A DNA stretch of 64,000 bases from Caryophanon sp. (GCA_018384745.1 JAHAYH010000137.1:35392-99391); one strand, 5' to 3'. Positions 43,562 through 54,839 are shown, counted from the stretch's first letter. Program-made: numbers and translations. The notes: a model not told the origin generated them from the letters alone.

Positions 43562-44581
43562 ATGACAGTTTCTATCGCAATCAATGGTTTTGGACGTATC
43601 GGACGTATGGTGTTCCGTCAAGCAATGTTACAAGAGGACTTAAACGTAGTAGCAATTAACGCAAGCTACCCAGTTGAAACGTTAGCACACTTAATTAAAT
43701 ATGATACAACGCACGGCGTATACGAAGGTACAGTAGAAACTGCCGAAAACGCATTAATCGTCAACGGTAAAGAAGTGAAAATCGTGAGCGAGCGTGACCC
43801 ATTATTATTACCTTGGAAAGAGTTAAACGTTGATGTCGTGATCGAAGCAACAGGTAAATTCAACGAGCGTAGCGGTGCAGCAAAACATATCGAAGCGGGC
43901 GCGAAAAAAGTAATTTTAACAGCTCCTGGTAAAAACGAAGATATTACAGTTGTATTAGGTGTAAATGATGACAAGCTTGATTTATCAAAACATGAAATCA
44001 TTTCAAACGCTTCTTGTACAACAAACTGTTTAGCACCAGTTGCTAAAGTGTTAAACGACGAGTTTGGCATCGTTAACGGTTTAATGACAACTGTACATGC
44101 GTATACAAATGACCAAAAGAACTTAGATAACCCACATAAAGATTTACGTCGTGCACGTGCATGTGCGCAATCAATTATCCCAACATCTACTGGTGCAGCA
44201 AAAGCATTACGCCTTGTGTTACCAGAATTAGATGGCAAAATTCACGGTATGGCATTACGCGTACCAACACCAAACGTGTCACTTGTTGACTTAGTTGTTG
44301 ATGTTGAGCGTGACGTAACAGCTGAAGAAGTAAACGAAGCATTCAAAAAAGCAGCAGCTGGCAAAATGAACGGTATTTTAAACTTCACAATGGAGCCGTT
44401 AGTATCTTCTGACTTCAACACAACGAAGTATTCTTCTACAGTAGACGGTTTAACAACAATGGTATTAGGCGATCGCAAAGTGAAAGTAATCGCTTGGTAT
44501 GACAACGAGTGGGGCTACTCTGCACGCGTTGTAGACTTAACACGTAAAATTGTGAATGAATTAGCAGCTGTACAAGCATAA
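43562..44581 (+). CDS. Glyceraldehyde-3-phosphate dehydrogenase (gapB locus by synteny)
   Basis: INGFGRIGRMVFRQA; SNASCTTNCLAPVAKVL; WYDNEWGYSARVVDL. Confidence 0.97.
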   Translation: MTVSIAINGFGRIGRMVFRQAMLQEDLNVVAINASYPVETLAHLIKYDTTHGVYEGTVETAENALIVNGKEVKIVSERDPLLLPWKELNVDVVIEATGKFNERSGAAKHIEAGAKKVILTAPGKNEDITVVLGVNDDKLDLSKHEIISNASCTTNCLAPVAKVLNDEFGIVNGLMTTVHAYTNDQKNLDNPHKDLRRARACAQSIIPTSTGAAKALRLVLPELDGKIHGMALRVPTPNVSLVDLVVDVERDVTAEEVNEAFKKAAAGKMNGILNFTMEPLVSSDFNTTKYSSTVDGLTTMVLGDRKVKVIAWYDNEWGYSARVVDLTRKIVNELAAVQA

Positions 44582-44609
44582 TTGTCGTAATTTCATACGA
44601 TGACGCAAC

Positions 44610-44648
44610 GAGCAGGAAGAAATGTTTTATTTCTTCCTGTTTTTTTGT
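44610..44648 (+). terminator. Intrinsic terminator after GAPDH gene
   Basis: aggaagaaatgttttatttcttcctgttttttt. Confidence 0.85.
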
Positions 44649-44890
44649 CGTTATTTTGCATAATTATACTGTTTAATCATTTGTCATTCATTGTTCGTTC
44701 GCCATATTTTCAAGCGCTACTATTTATGGTAGAATAATAAGTTCTTAAAGCCTTTTTTACGTCACTTTGTGCGAACAACTAGACGAAAAAACGCATGTGT
44801 CCGATGAATATTTGATATAATAAACGTATGGAAATGACCAATACTGCATATATGAACATAAATTTGTAAGAAGAGCAGGAGAAAACGAAT

Positions 44891-45358
44891 ATGAGATGTC
44901 CCGCATGTCAACATAATGGGACGCGTGTTGTAGACTCTCGGCCGGTCGATGATAATAAAGAAATTCGTCGTCGTCGTGAATGTGAAGCATGCGCGTTTCG
45001 TTTTACAACATTTGAACGAATTGAAGAAACGCCGCTAATTGTCGTGAAAAAAGATGGTTCACGTGAAGAGTTTTCGCGTGAAAAAATTTTACGCGGTTTA
45101 ATTCGTGCGTGTGAAAAGCGTCCGATTAGTTTAGAAGAATTAGAAAGCGTTGTGCACTTTATTGAAAATGAATTGCGTCGTCTTGGCCAATCCGAAGTGC
45201 AATCCGAAGCGGTTGGTGAAATGGCGATGGAGCGACTATCGATTATTGATGAAGTCGCTTACGTGCGCTTTGCTTCTGTGTATCGTCAATATCAAGATAT
45301 TAATGTGTTTATTACGGAGCTAAAAGAGCTGCGTTTAAAACAACAACACAAAGAATAG
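44891..45358 (+). CDS. nrdR: Transcriptional repressor NrdR
   Basis: [45 protein letters not shown]. Confidence 0.98.
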   Translation: MRCPACQHNGTRVVDSRPVDDNKEIRRRRECEACAFRFTTFERIEETPLIVVKKDGSREEFSREKILRGLIRACEKRPISLEELESVVHFIENELRRLGQSEVQSEAVGEMAMERLSIIDEVAYVRFASVYRQYQDINVFITELKELRLKQQHKE

Positions 45359-45373
45359 AAAGGATGGAGACGA

Positions 45374-46750
45374 ATGCATATTTTAAATGAACTGCACGCA
45401 ACGGATTCGTATGAAATTCGTCTCCCTCACAACTTGTCGACGTATGAACGCCAATTGATCACGCTGTTTTATCAGCCGATTATTGGCGCGGATGCGGTAA
45501 CGATGTATTTAACGATGTGGACCGAAGCGGAATACGAAACGGACTTACAAGTGCATTACTACTTAATGAATGTGCTTGGTCAACCGCTGCGTAAAATTTT
45601 TGAATCACGTGCAACGCTTGAAGCGATTGGCTTATTGCGTACTTTTTCAAAGCCTGCTGATACAGGGCAGCATTTTTTATATGAATTAGTACGCCCGTTA
45701 GATGCGGATAAATTTTTTAACGATCCGTTATTATCGATGTTTTTATTTAGCAAAATTGGGGAGCCCGCTTATCGAAAGCTACGCGCCCGTTTCATACGAC
45801 CGAAGCGAGATGACGCATACCGTGAAGTAACGCGTTCATTTGTCGATGTATTTGTGCCGGTGCAATTAAACATGCCGCAAGATTTAGCGCAGCCACCGAA
45901 GTTGCAACAAGCAAATGGCTACCCGTTTTATTATACGAACTTTGATTTTACGTTGCTGCGTGCGGGGTTATCTGAGCAGCTCGTACCAGCCGCTGCATTA
46001 ACGCAATCGGCAAAGGAGCTCATTGCGAAGCTTGCTTTTTTATATCAACTCACACCGCTTGATATGCAAAAGGTTGTCATTGCGGCACTCGATGAGCAAA
46101 ATGAATTGCCGCATAAGCGATTAGTGCAAGAAGCGCGTGCCCATTATAAAATGACTAAATCAAAAGATATGCCGCTGCTCGAAAAGCGTATTCAGTTGCA
46201 GCCGCAAGAGGTAGCACCGGACAATCGCACGTTAACAAAAGATGAGCAAAAGCATTTGTATTGGGCGCAAACGTCGCCAATTGATGCGCTGCGCAACCTT
46301 TCAGGTGATAAGGAACCACCGCGTGCGACCGTTGAAATCGTTGAAGCGCTTGTACTGGAATACGGTCTTGAAATTCAAGTCGTCAATGCGCTTGTTGAAT
46401 ATGTCATGTTAACAACGGATATGAAGCTGCCGCGCAAATACGTTGAGACAATTGCTGGGCATTGGCAGCGCAAAAATGTCACGACGGCGCAACAAGCGAT
46501 GGATTTAGCCCGTACAGAACATGATCAATACCGCGCGTGGAAAGAAAAAGATGCAACGAAAGCGACAACTGCGCGCAAGTATACACCAAAGCAAGGCTCA
46601 GTGCGTGTTGAGAAATTGCCGGACTGGTTTGAAACACGCCATGAGAAAACAGAAGAACAATTATCAAAAGAGCAAGAAGAAGAGCTGGAGGCAAAACGTC
46701 AACAGATGCTAGAAAGTTTAGGCTTAGCTGATGGAGAGGTGGGGCAATAA
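45374..46750 (+). CDS. dnaB: Replication initiation/membrane attachment protein DnaB
   Basis: YERQLITLFYQPIIGADAVTMYLTMW; overlaps dnaI. Confidence 0.93.
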   Translation: MHILNELHATDSYEIRLPHNLSTYERQLITLFYQPIIGADAVTMYLTMWTEAEYETDLQVHYYLMNVLGQPLRKIFESRATLEAIGLLRTFSKPADTGQHFLYELVRPLDADKFFNDPLLSMFLFSKIGEPAYRKLRARFIRPKRDDAYREVTRSFVDVFVPVQLNMPQDLAQPPKLQQANGYPFYYTNFDFTLLRAGLSEQLVPAAALTQSAKELIAKLAFLYQLTPLDMQKVVIAALDEQNELPHKRLVQEARAHYKMTKSKDMPLLEKRIQLQPQEVAPDNRTLTKDEQKHLYWAQTSPIDALRNLSGDKEPPRATVEIVEALVLEYGLEIQVVNALVEYVMLTTDMKLPRKYVETIAGHWQRKNVTTAQQAMDLARTEHDQYRAWKEKDATKATTARKYTPKQGSVRVEKLPDWFETRHEKTEEQLSKEQEEELEAKRQQMLESLGLADGEVGQ

Positions 46751-47679
46751 TGGAACCGATTAATGAAGCGATGAAACGTGCAATGCCTGTCAGTTTTAAG
46801 GAGCGTTATGAACAACTGAAGCGAGAGATTTTAGAAGAGCCACGTATTCGGTCATTTTTGCTCGCGAATCGTGCGGAGCTAACAGAGGACGCGGTGAACC
46901 GTAGCATTCCGAAATTACAGGAATTTTTAAATCAAAGTGCAACATGTTGTGGAGCAAGTGAAACGGGAAGTTGTACGAATATGATGAATGGCATGATTCC
47001 TGAATTGTTTATCGTGCGCGGGACAATTGACATCCGTTATCGCGCATGTTCACAAAAAATAGTAGAGGAAGATCGCCGTAACATTTCGGATCGTATTGCG
47101 AGCATGTATATGCCAAAGGATGTATTAAACGGTAGATTAAAAGATTTAAAATTAGGGCCTACAAGAATGGATGTTTTTGAAAAAGTGGTCGCCTTTTTAA
47201 AAGCTACGCAATCAGGAAGCATGCCATCTAAAGGGTTATATATATACGGGAAATTCGGTGTAGGAAAATCATTTGTCATCGGCACGATTGCCAATGAATT
47301 AGCACATTTAGGCATTCAATGTGTCGTTGTATTTGTACCGGAGTTTTTAAGAGAGTTAAAAACAGCTATTGGAGACAATACGTTACAGCAAAAAATTGAT
47401 TATGTAAAAAAAGCACCTGTACTCATGTTGGATGACTTAGGGGCGGAATCGTTAACAGCGTGGACGCGAGATGAAATTTTAGCAACGATTTTACATTACC
47501 GCATGAGCGAGCAATTGCCGACATTTATTACATCGAATTTTTCTTACGACGCACTAGAAGCGCATTTAACGCAAACGCAAAAAGGGGATCATGAGCCGAT
47601 CAAAGCAGCGCGTATTATGGAACGAATTAAAGTGATCACAGAGCCGATTGAAATGCTCGGTGATAACCGCCGTGACTAA
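46750..47679 (+). CDS. dnaI: Primosomal helicase loader DnaI
   Basis: GLYIYGKFGVGKSFVIGTIANELA Walker A; VLMLDDLGAE Walker B. Confidence 0.96.
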   Translation: MEPINEAMKRAMPVSFKERYEQLKREILEEPRIRSFLLANRAELTEDAVNRSIPKLQEFLNQSATCCGASETGSCTNMMNGMIPELFIVRGTIDIRYRACSQKIVEEDRRNISDRIASMYMPKDVLNGRLKDLKLGPTRMDVFEKVVAFLKATQSGSMPSKGLYIYGKFGVGKSFVIGTIANELAHLGIQCVVVFVPEFLRELKTAIGDNTLQQKIDYVKKAPVLMLDDLGAESLTAWTRDEILATILHYRMSEQLPTFITSNFSYDALEAHLTQTQKGDHEPIKAARIMERIKVITEPIEMLGDNRRD

Positions 47680-47739
47680 TTTTTCGTAGTTGCATTTTTG
47701 CAAAAACGCGCGTATACTTTGGAAGTAATAAATACAATT

Positions 47740-47976
47740 ATATGCGTTGAAAAGGACAACAAATATGTGCACCGCTTTATAAGAGAGGGAAGTCTCCGGC
47801 TGTAAGCTTCCTAAAGACGACATATATTTTACTACCTTGGAGCATCGGTCGGGCTAATCGATCGACGTTTAACAGTACGTTAACTGTCCGAGCTTCATTC
47901 AAAGCATATGCTTTGGAAGGAAGAAGGGTGGCACCACGAGCATACGCATCGTCCCTTTATAGGACGGTGCTTTTTT
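47740..47976 (+). promoter_or_regulatory. T-box leader of thrS (specifier ACU, 47831-47833)
   Basis: T-box AAGGGTGGCACCACG (47924-47938); terminator GCATCGTCCCTTTATAGGACGGTGCTTTTTT; specifier context ACT-ACCTTGGAG. Confidence 0.93.
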
Positions 47977-48017
47977 GTGTCCACTTCCACATTATTCAAT
48001 TAAAAGGAGAGACTTGT

Positions 48018-49949
48018 ATGTCAGACATGATTCAATTAACATTCCCTGATGGCGCTGTGAAGGAATTCGCAAAAGGTACATCAACATTAGACGTTGCTGG
48101 CTCTATTAGCCCAGGGTTAAAGAAATCAACATTAGCAGGGAAAATTAACGGTGTATTAATCGATGCGAAAACAGCAATCGAAGAAGATGGTGCAATTGAG
48201 ATCATCACAAATAAATCGGATGAGGCGCTAGAAATTTTACGTCACTCAACAGCTCACTTAACAGCACAAGCGGTAAAACGTTTATTCCCAGATGCAAAGC
48301 TGGGCATTGGTCCAGTGATCGATTCTGGTTTCTACTATGACATCGATTCACCAACACCGATTACAGCAGAAGATTTACCAGCAATCGAAAAAGAGATGAA
48401 AAAAATCATCGCTGAAAACATCGAAATCGAGCGCAAAGTTGTATCGCGTGAAGAAGCGCGTGCAATCTATACAGAAGTAGGCGACGAGTACAAATTAGAG
48501 TTACTTGATGCAATTCCAGAAGGCGAAAAAGTATCGATTTACTACCAAGGTGATTTCTTTGACCTTTGTCGTGGTGTACACGTACCATCAACAAACAAAC
48601 TAAAAGAGTTCAAGCTATTATCACTTGCGGGTGCTTACTGGCGCGGAAACTCAGATAACAAAATGTTACAGCGTATTTACGGTACAGCGTTCTTCACAAA
48701 AGACGAATTAAAGCATCATTTACAAATGCTTGAAGAAGCAAAAGAGCGTGATCACCGTAAAATCGGGAAAGAATTAGATTTATTTATGACAAGCCAAACA
48801 GTAGGTCAAGGGTTACCACTTTGGTTACCAAACGGTGCAACAATTCGTCGTACAATTGAGCGCTACATCGTTGATAAAGAGTTATCACTTGGCTACAAAC
48901 ATGTGTACACACCAGTACTTGGTTCGAAAACATTATACGAAACATCAGGTCACTGGGAGCACTATCAAGACGGCATGTTCCCGCCAATGGAAATGGATAA
49001 CGAAACATTAGTGTTACGTCCAATGAACTGCCCTCACCATATGATGGTATTCAAAAACGGCTTGCACTCTTACCGTCACTTACCAATTCGCATTGCTGAA
49101 TTAGGAATGATGCACCGCTATGAAATGTCAGGTGCGGTATCAGGCTTACAACGTGTACGCGGGATGACGTTAAACGATGCGCACATTTTCGTACGTCCAG
49201 ACCAAATTAAAGCGGAATTTAAAAAAGTAGTGGAGTTAATTCTTGAAGTATATAAAGACTTCGACTTAAATGACTTCTCATTCCGTCTTTCTTACCGCGA
49301 TCCGAACAACAAAGAGAAATATTTCGATGACGATCAAATGTGGGAAACAGCGCAAGCGATGTTAAAAGAAGCAATGGACGAATTAGGGTATGACTACTTT
49401 ATCGCAGAAGATGAAGCGGCATTCTACGGTCCGAAATTAGACGTACAAGTGAAAACAGCGATTGGTAAGGAAGAAACATTATCAACAGCACAACTTGACT
49501 TCTTATTACCACAACGTTTCGATTTATCATACATCGGTGAAGATGGTCAACCACAACGTCCAGTTGTTATTCACCGCGGTGTTGTATCAACGATGGAGCG
49601 TTTCGTTGCGTTCTTAATCGAAGAGTACAAAGGTGCCTTCCCAACATGGTTAGCACCAGTACAAGCAACGGTTATTCCAGTATCAAACAGCGTTCATTAT
49701 GATTACGCACGTGAAGTGGTAGAGAAACTACAAGCAGCGGGCGTACGCGTTGAAATGGATGACCGTGAAGAAAAATTAGGTTATAAAATCCGTGAATCTC
49801 AAATGAAGAAAATCCCGTACATGTTAGTATTAGGGGATAAAGAAGTGGAAGAGGGCGCTGTCAACATTCGTCGTTACGGCTCTAAAGACTCTGAAACAGT
49901 ACCGTTTGAGCAATTCTTAGCAAACATTAAAGCTGAAATTACTAAATAA
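48018..49949 (+). CDS. thrS: Threonyl-tRNA synthetase
   Basis: [56 protein letters not shown]. Confidence 0.98.
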   Translation: MSDMIQLTFPDGAVKEFAKGTSTLDVAGSISPGLKKSTLAGKINGVLIDAKTAIEEDGAIEIITNKSDEALEILRHSTAHLTAQAVKRLFPDAKLGIGPVIDSGFYYDIDSPTPITAEDLPAIEKEMKKIIAENIEIERKVVSREEARAIYTEVGDEYKLELLDAIPEGEKVSIYYQGDFFDLCRGVHVPSTNKLKEFKLLSLAGAYWRGNSDNKMLQRIYGTAFFTKDELKHHLQMLEEAKERDHRKIGKELDLFMTSQTVGQGLPLWLPNGATIRRTIERYIVDKELSLGYKHVYTPVLGSKTLYETSGHWEHYQDGMFPPMEMDNETLVLRPMNCPHHMMVFKNGLHSYRHLPIRIAELGMMHRYEMSGAVSGLQRVRGMTLNDAHIFVRPDQIKAEFKKVVELILEVYKDFDLNDFSFRLSYRDPNNKEKYFDDDQMWETAQAMLKEAMDELGYDYFIAEDEAAFYGPKLDVQVKTAIGKEETLSTAQLDFLLPQRFDLSYIGEDGQPQRPVVIHRGVVSTMERFVAFLIEEYKGAFPTWLAPVQATVIPVSNSVHYDYAREVVEKLQAAGVRVEMDDREEKLGYKIRESQMKKIPYMLVLGDKEVEEGAVNIRRYGSKDSETVPFEQFLANIKAEITK

Positions 49950-49952
49950 TCG

Positions 49953-49994
49953 TTAAAAATCCGATTCGCGTTCGTGCGAATCGGATTTTTTTAT
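49953..49994. terminator. Intrinsic terminator after thrS
   Basis: aaaatccgattcgcgttcgtgcgaatcggattttttt. Confidence 0.85.
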
Positions 49995-50001
49995 GATGCT
50001 A

Positions 50002-50936
50002 TTAAACGGTAAAGTGACGCAGTTTCGTATCAAGCTCCGTTGCATTTTGTTGCATCGTTTCGGTCGTCTCTTGAATGCGCTCTAAATCATGCGCTTGCGA
50101 TTGGACCGCTGTCGCTGCATTTGTTAGCTGTGACGATGAATGAACGATGCTCGTTGAAATTTGTGTAATCGATGCAGATACTTGTTGCGACGATGCTGAA
50201 ATGTCTTCGATTTGTTCGTGAATTGAAGAAATGGAATGATTCAGCGTTTGGAAAGATGTCCCTGCGTAGTGCAGCTCTTCGACACTTTGCTCGACGGTTT
50301 GTAAGCTGTTTTTAACGGCCGTTTCGACATTTGATGTATCGCGGCGAATATCAGCTGTCAACGAGACGATTTGTTCTGCGGCTACTTTCGATTGCTCGGC
50401 TAATTTTCGCACTTCATCTGCGACAACTGCAAAACCTTTTCCGTGCTCACCAGCGCGCGCAGCCTCAATTGATGCGTTCAGTGCTAATAAATTCGTTTGA
50501 TCGGTAATGCTCGTAATGATGTGTGACATTTCTTCGATTTGTGCAGATTGTGCCGCAAGCTTATCAATTAACGCATTTGTGAGCTTCGTTGTTTCCAGTA
50601 CACCATGAACGTTTTGCTCGGCCGTTGTAATGCTTTCGACACCAGATGCGGCAATCGAGGCGGCTGTGGATGCGACATCAAACACATCGTGTGTTGCATT
50701 CTCAATGCGGTGAATCGCTTGGGCCGTTTCTTCCATTAACTTTCAACGGCAGATTTTTCCTCAATAATATAGCGCTCTAAATCTTTCGTATATTCAATTT
50801 GTGGCAAGCCTTGCTGAATCGTTTCTCCATAAATAAGATCCACTACTTTTAATAAAGCAAAGCTTACAATACAAGCAATTACGGTTAGCGCAATTAGCAA
50901 TTGAAAGGAGCGGCGTAATTTATGTTTGATCGACAT
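50002..50936 (-). pseudogene. Methyl-accepting chemotaxis protein with out-of-frame internal deletion
   Basis: N-terminal TM segment KLRRSFQLLIALTVIACIVSFALL ends at VES*; signalling domain ([48 protein letters not shown]) lies in a different frame; HAMP, most of the sensor and TM2 absent. Confidence 0.75.
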
Positions 50937-50960
50937 CGTGTTTCCTCCTCTATAGATGAG

Positions 50961-51010
50961 ATAAAGTGGTTCTTCACCAAAACTAGTGGATTGCTTTTCT
51001 TGTCGCGGCA
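50961..51010 (+). repeat. Dispersed repeat copy A (ISL3-like terminal repeat or intergenic repeat)
   Basis: ATAAAGTGGTTCTTCACCAAAACTAGTGGATTGCTTTTCTTGTCGCGGCA aligns to copy B at 63899. Confidence 0.55.
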
Positions 51011-51059
51011 CATCATACATTTGAAAAAATAAATGAAAAATAGTTGACGCATGTATCCA

Positions 51060-51240
51060 TCCGTGATAGGATAGTAAAGGTTAAAGAATACAAGTTTGTG
51101 ACAAGTAGAGGCTGCCCGCTTCTCACCTGCGTCTGACACATTATATGTTGTTGACAGGTTGACACGTTGAATTGATTACGCACAAGTGTGCGTATACACA
51201 TATAGCGGGCGGACATCTAAAATGTCCGTCCTTTTTTTAT
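51060..51240 (+). promoter_or_regulatory. infC-rpmI-rplT leader (L20-type autoregulatory leader) with terminator
   Basis: Structured leader ending in GGGCGGACATCTAAAATGTCCGTCCTTTTTTT about 95 nt before infC. Confidence 0.7.
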
Positions 51241-51332
51241 GGAAATGCGGACGCTGAAGATGATCCGTTCAACATCGGGTAACATATACTCACACATCGG
51301 TATTCGCGACTACTACTTGGAGGTGGATTACT

Positions 51333-51848
51333 ATTAGCAAAGACATGTATGTAAACGAAGGCATCCGCGCACGTGAATTACGTTTAATCGATCATCAAGG
51401 TGAACAATTAGGGGTTAGAACACGTAACGAAGCGCTAGAAATTGCTGCTCGTGCAAACTTGGATCTTGTCCTTGTGGCCCCTCAAGCCAAGCCACCAGTC
51501 GCTCGTATCATGGACTATGGTAAATTTAAATTTGAGCAGCAAAAGAAAGACCGTGAAATTCGTAAAAATCAAAAGGTGATCAACCTGAAGGAAGTTCGTC
51601 TGAGCCCTTCAATTGATGAGCATGATTTCCAAACGAAATTACGTAATGCGATCAAGTTCCTTGAAAAAGGCGACAAAGTGAAAGCATCTTTACGTTTCAA
51701 AGGTCGTGCTATTACACATAAAGACATCGGTCAACGTGTATTAGATCGTTTTGCTGAAGCTTGTGCTGAAGTATCGACGGTTGAATCTAAACCGAAGATG
51801 GAAGGACGTAGCATGTTCTTAGTTCTTGCACCAAAGAACGAGAAATAA
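51333..51848 (+). CDS. infC: Translation initiation factor IF-3 (AUU start)
   Basis: ggagg RBS then ATT AGC AAA GAC ATG ([20 protein letters not shown]); known infC AUU-start convention. Confidence 0.93.
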   Translation: MSKDMYVNEGIRARELRLIDHQGEQLGVRTRNEALEIAARANLDLVLVAPQAKPPVARIMDYGKFKFEQQKKDREIRKNQKVINLKEVRLSPSIDEHDFQTKLRNAIKFLEKGDKVKASLRFKGRAITHKDIGQRVLDRFAEACAEVSTVESKPKMEGRSMFLVLAPKNEK

Positions 51849-51876
51849 TATTCATTTGATTTAGGAGGAAATTGAC

Positions 51877-52077
51877 ATGCCAAAAATGAAAACTCACCGT
51901 GGCGCTGCAAAGCGTTTCAAAAAAACTGGTACTGGTAAATTAAAATTTGACCGTGCTTATGGTAGCCACTTATTCGCTAACAAGTCTACAAAAGCTAAGC
52001 GTCACTTACGTAAAGCGAAAGTTGTTACTTCTGGTGACTTCAAACGCATCCGTACTTTATTAACTTACATGAAGTAA
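51877..52077 (+). CDS. rpmI: 50S ribosomal protein L35
   Basis: [23 protein letters not shown]. Confidence 0.98.
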   Translation: MPKMKTHRGAAKRFKKTGTGKLKFDRAYGSHLFANKSTKAKRHLRKAKVVTSGDFKRIRTLLTYMK

Positions 52078-52139
52078 TTTCGTCTCGATATTCAGATCGG
52101 ACACAAAACAAAAAATACAACATAATTCAAAAGAATTAG

Positions 52140-52511
<372 letters not shown>

Positions 52512-52525
52512 TTAACGCTTATAAA

Positions 52526-52558
52526 AGACTGATGGAGCAATCCATCAGTCTTTTTTTG
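52526..52558 (+). terminator. Intrinsic terminator after rplT
   Basis: agactgatggagcaatccatcagtcttttttt. Confidence 0.85.
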
Positions 52559-52598
52559 TACGCTGTTGTACACTAAATGAAAAAGGAGCTGTTGCTGA

Positions 52599-52865
52599 TT
52601 GTTTAATGGAACGTTAGTATTTGTCATCATTATGTCGATCGTGCTATGTGCGTTAATGGCCTACGATAAAGAACGTGCGAAGAAGAACGAATGGCGCGTA
52701 GCAGAACGCACATTAATGATCATGGCGATCTTTGGCGGTGCGCTTGGGGGCGTGCTTGGCATGTATTTATTTCGTCATAAAACAAAGCATAATCAATTTG
52801 CGTTTGGCTTTCCGTTACTTGCTGCCATTCACGTATTTTTGCTCGTCCGCTTAGCGGCAATGTAA
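52599..52865 (+). CDS. ysdA: DUF1294 membrane protein (YsdA-like; TTG start)
   Basis: AYDKERAKKNEWRVAERTLMIMAIFGGALGGVLGMYLFRHKTKH. Confidence 0.88.
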   Translation: MFNGTLVFVIIMSIVLCALMAYDKERAKKNEWRVAERTLMIMAIFGGALGGVLGMYLFRHKTKHNQFAFGFPLLAAIHVFLLVRLAAM

Positions 52866-52867
52866 GG

Positions 52868-52903
52868 TAAAAAGGGACTCCGCTTGTTACGGGTCCCTTT
52901 TTA
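52868..52903. terminator. Bidirectional terminator between ysdA and ysdB
   Basis: aaaaagggactccgcttgttacgggtccctttt. Confidence 0.75.
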
Positions 52904-53284
52904 CTGTGTTAATAAGTGTTCAATTGTACTTTTCCAATTAATTTGCGCATGCGGATAATGCGTATGAATTTTTTGTTCTAACAGTAAAAAGTCGTCACGT
53001 GTAAAGCCTTGTAGCTGTAAATCATCGACGACATGAATAAAAATGGACGCAACGGCAAATGTACCGTTCACCTCGCCAATATACTTTTCCCCTTCAAACA
53101 ATGCGCCTTTATACGTCATAAAGAGGTTTCTATGCGCATGATTCACATCGTCTAATAAATAAAATGTGCCTTTCTTTTGCGCAGCATCGAGCTGGCGCTT
53201 CGGATGAAATAAAAAGCGTAGCGTGACGTAAATTACATATAAAAGAAGCGCAATGATGACAACTTGAAACAATAATACGATCAT
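52901..53284 (-). CDS. ysdB: YsdB-like protein
   Basis: LFHPKRQLDAAQKKGTFYLLDDVNHAHRNLFMTYKGALFEGEKYIG; position between ysdA and ysdC. Confidence 0.85.
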   Translation of the reverse strand: MIVLLFQVVIIALLLYVIYVTLRFLFHPKRQLDAAQKKGTFYLLDDVNHAHRNLFMTYKGALFEGEKYIGEVNGTFAVASIFIHVVDDLQLQGFTRDDFLLLEQKIHTHYPHAQINWKSTIEHLLTQ

Positions 53285-53467
53285 AGGTAAACCTCCTTTT
53301 ACGGTACGTATATAGAAAAATAGTACTTCACTTATCATACGGATTCATATGTAAAAAGTTTCAAAAAATTGCGCAACAATTTTGTTTGTTCCAATAGTTA
53401 CTACTACTCAAATATATGGTCGTGCATTATAATGAAGAAGGAAAACTATTTAGGAGGTCGAAATAAT

Positions 53468-54547
53468 ATGGACCAAACATTACAAATGTTAAAAGAATTA
53501 ACGGATGCAAACGGGATTCCAGGCAATGAACGTGCACCACGTGACGTCATGAAGCGCCACATTGAGCCGTTTGCGGATGAACTTGAATATGATAATTTAG
53601 GTGGCTTAATCGCGAAAAAAGTTGGGGACGAAAACGGACCGAAAATTATGGTAGCTGGTCACTTAGATGAAGTTGGCTTCATGATCACGCAAATTGATGA
53701 GCGTGGCTTTTTAAAATTCCAAACAGTTGGCGGCTGGTGGGGGCAAGTAATGCTTGCACAGCGCGTAACTGTCACAACGCGTAAAGGTGAGGAAATTATC
53801 GGTGTGATTGGCTCAAAACCACCGCATATTTTACCTGCAGAAGTGCGCAAAAAGCCAGTCGATATTAAAGACATGTTCATTGATATCGGTGCAGCGAGCA
53901 AGGAAGAAGCGATGTCTTGGGGCGTTTTACCAGGCGACATGGTGACACCATATTTCGAGTTCAATGTGATGAAAAACGAAAAACATTTACTTGCAAAAGC
54001 ATGGGATAACCGCATTGGTTGTGCAATTGCGATTGAAGTATTACGTCGCTTAAAAGATGAAAAGCATCCAAACATTGTATACGGCGTTGGCACAGTACAA
54101 GAGGAAGTCGGCTTACGCGGTGCGAAAACAGCGGCACATAAAATTAAGCCGGACATCGGTTTTGCAGTCGATGTTGGTATTGCAGGGGATACACCAGGTG
54201 TAACAGCGAAGGAATCGACATCGAAAATGGGTGCCGGTCCACAAATCGTCATTTTTGACGCGTCGATGGTCGCGCATACAGGCTTACGTGATTTCGTCAT
54301 TGATACAGCGGAAGAGCACAACATTCCGTATCAATTTGAGGCGATTGCGGGTGGCGGTACAGATGCTGGGTCGATCCATATTACAGCAAACGGTGTCCCA
54401 TCGTTAGCGATCGGTGTGGCAACGCGCTACATTCACTCACATGCCGGTATTTTACACCGTGATGACTTTGACAATGCCGTGAACTTAATTGTAGCAGTGA
54501 TTAAAAAGTTAGATAAAGAAGCCGTAAACGAAATTATTTTCGGTTAA
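53468..54547 (+). CDS. ysdC: M42-family metallopeptidase (YsdC-like)
   Basis: [50 protein letters not shown]. Confidence 0.95.
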   Translation: MDQTLQMLKELTDANGIPGNERAPRDVMKRHIEPFADELEYDNLGGLIAKKVGDENGPKIMVAGHLDEVGFMITQIDERGFLKFQTVGGWWGQVMLAQRVTVTTRKGEEIIGVIGSKPPHILPAEVRKKPVDIKDMFIDIGAASKEEAMSWGVLPGDMVTPYFEFNVMKNEKHLLAKAWDNRIGCAIAIEVLRRLKDEKHPNIVYGVGTVQEEVGLRGAKTAAHKIKPDIGFAVDVGIAGDTPGVTAKESTSKMGAGPQIVIFDASMVAHTGLRDFVIDTAEEHNIPYQFEAIAGGGTDAGSIHITANGVPSLAIGVATRYIHSHAGILHRDDFDNAVNLIVAVIKKLDKEAVNEIIFG

Positions 54548-54549
54548 TG

Positions 54550-54592
54550 GCGAATGAGCGCTCATACATCATGTATGAGCGTTTTTTTATGC
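54550..54592 (+). terminator. Intrinsic terminator after ysdC
   Basis: gagcgctcatacatcatgtatgagcgttttttt. Confidence 0.8.
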
Positions 54593-54680
54593 GTGCTATA
54601 TGAATGGGATGAAATATAGATTGAATGTCCTTTATTCGTTGAATGTATATTTAACACATAAATATGCAATAATGAACGAT

Positions 54681-54716
54681 GAGGTGTATGAAAATACATA
54701 TTCGACCTCTTTTTGC
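54681..54716 (+). terminator. Second terminator/attenuator-like hairpin upstream of argF
   Basis: GAGGTGTATGAAAATACATATTCGACCTCTTTTT. Confidence 0.6.
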
Positions 54717-54839
54717 TGTTTCATGCGAAAATTTTCTTTCTTTTCAATAAAATTAAAATAAACATAATTATTCACTTGATTTTATAAAAATACATATGTA
54801 TAATGAAGTTAACATTAAGCAATGCAAGGAGCGTTTACA

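Noticed and set aside
47913-48017. N-terminal extension of thrS suggested by the ORF track
   Set aside because: Overlaps the T-box antiterminator/terminator; the RBS (aaaggagag) and conserved start MSDMIQL are at 48018.
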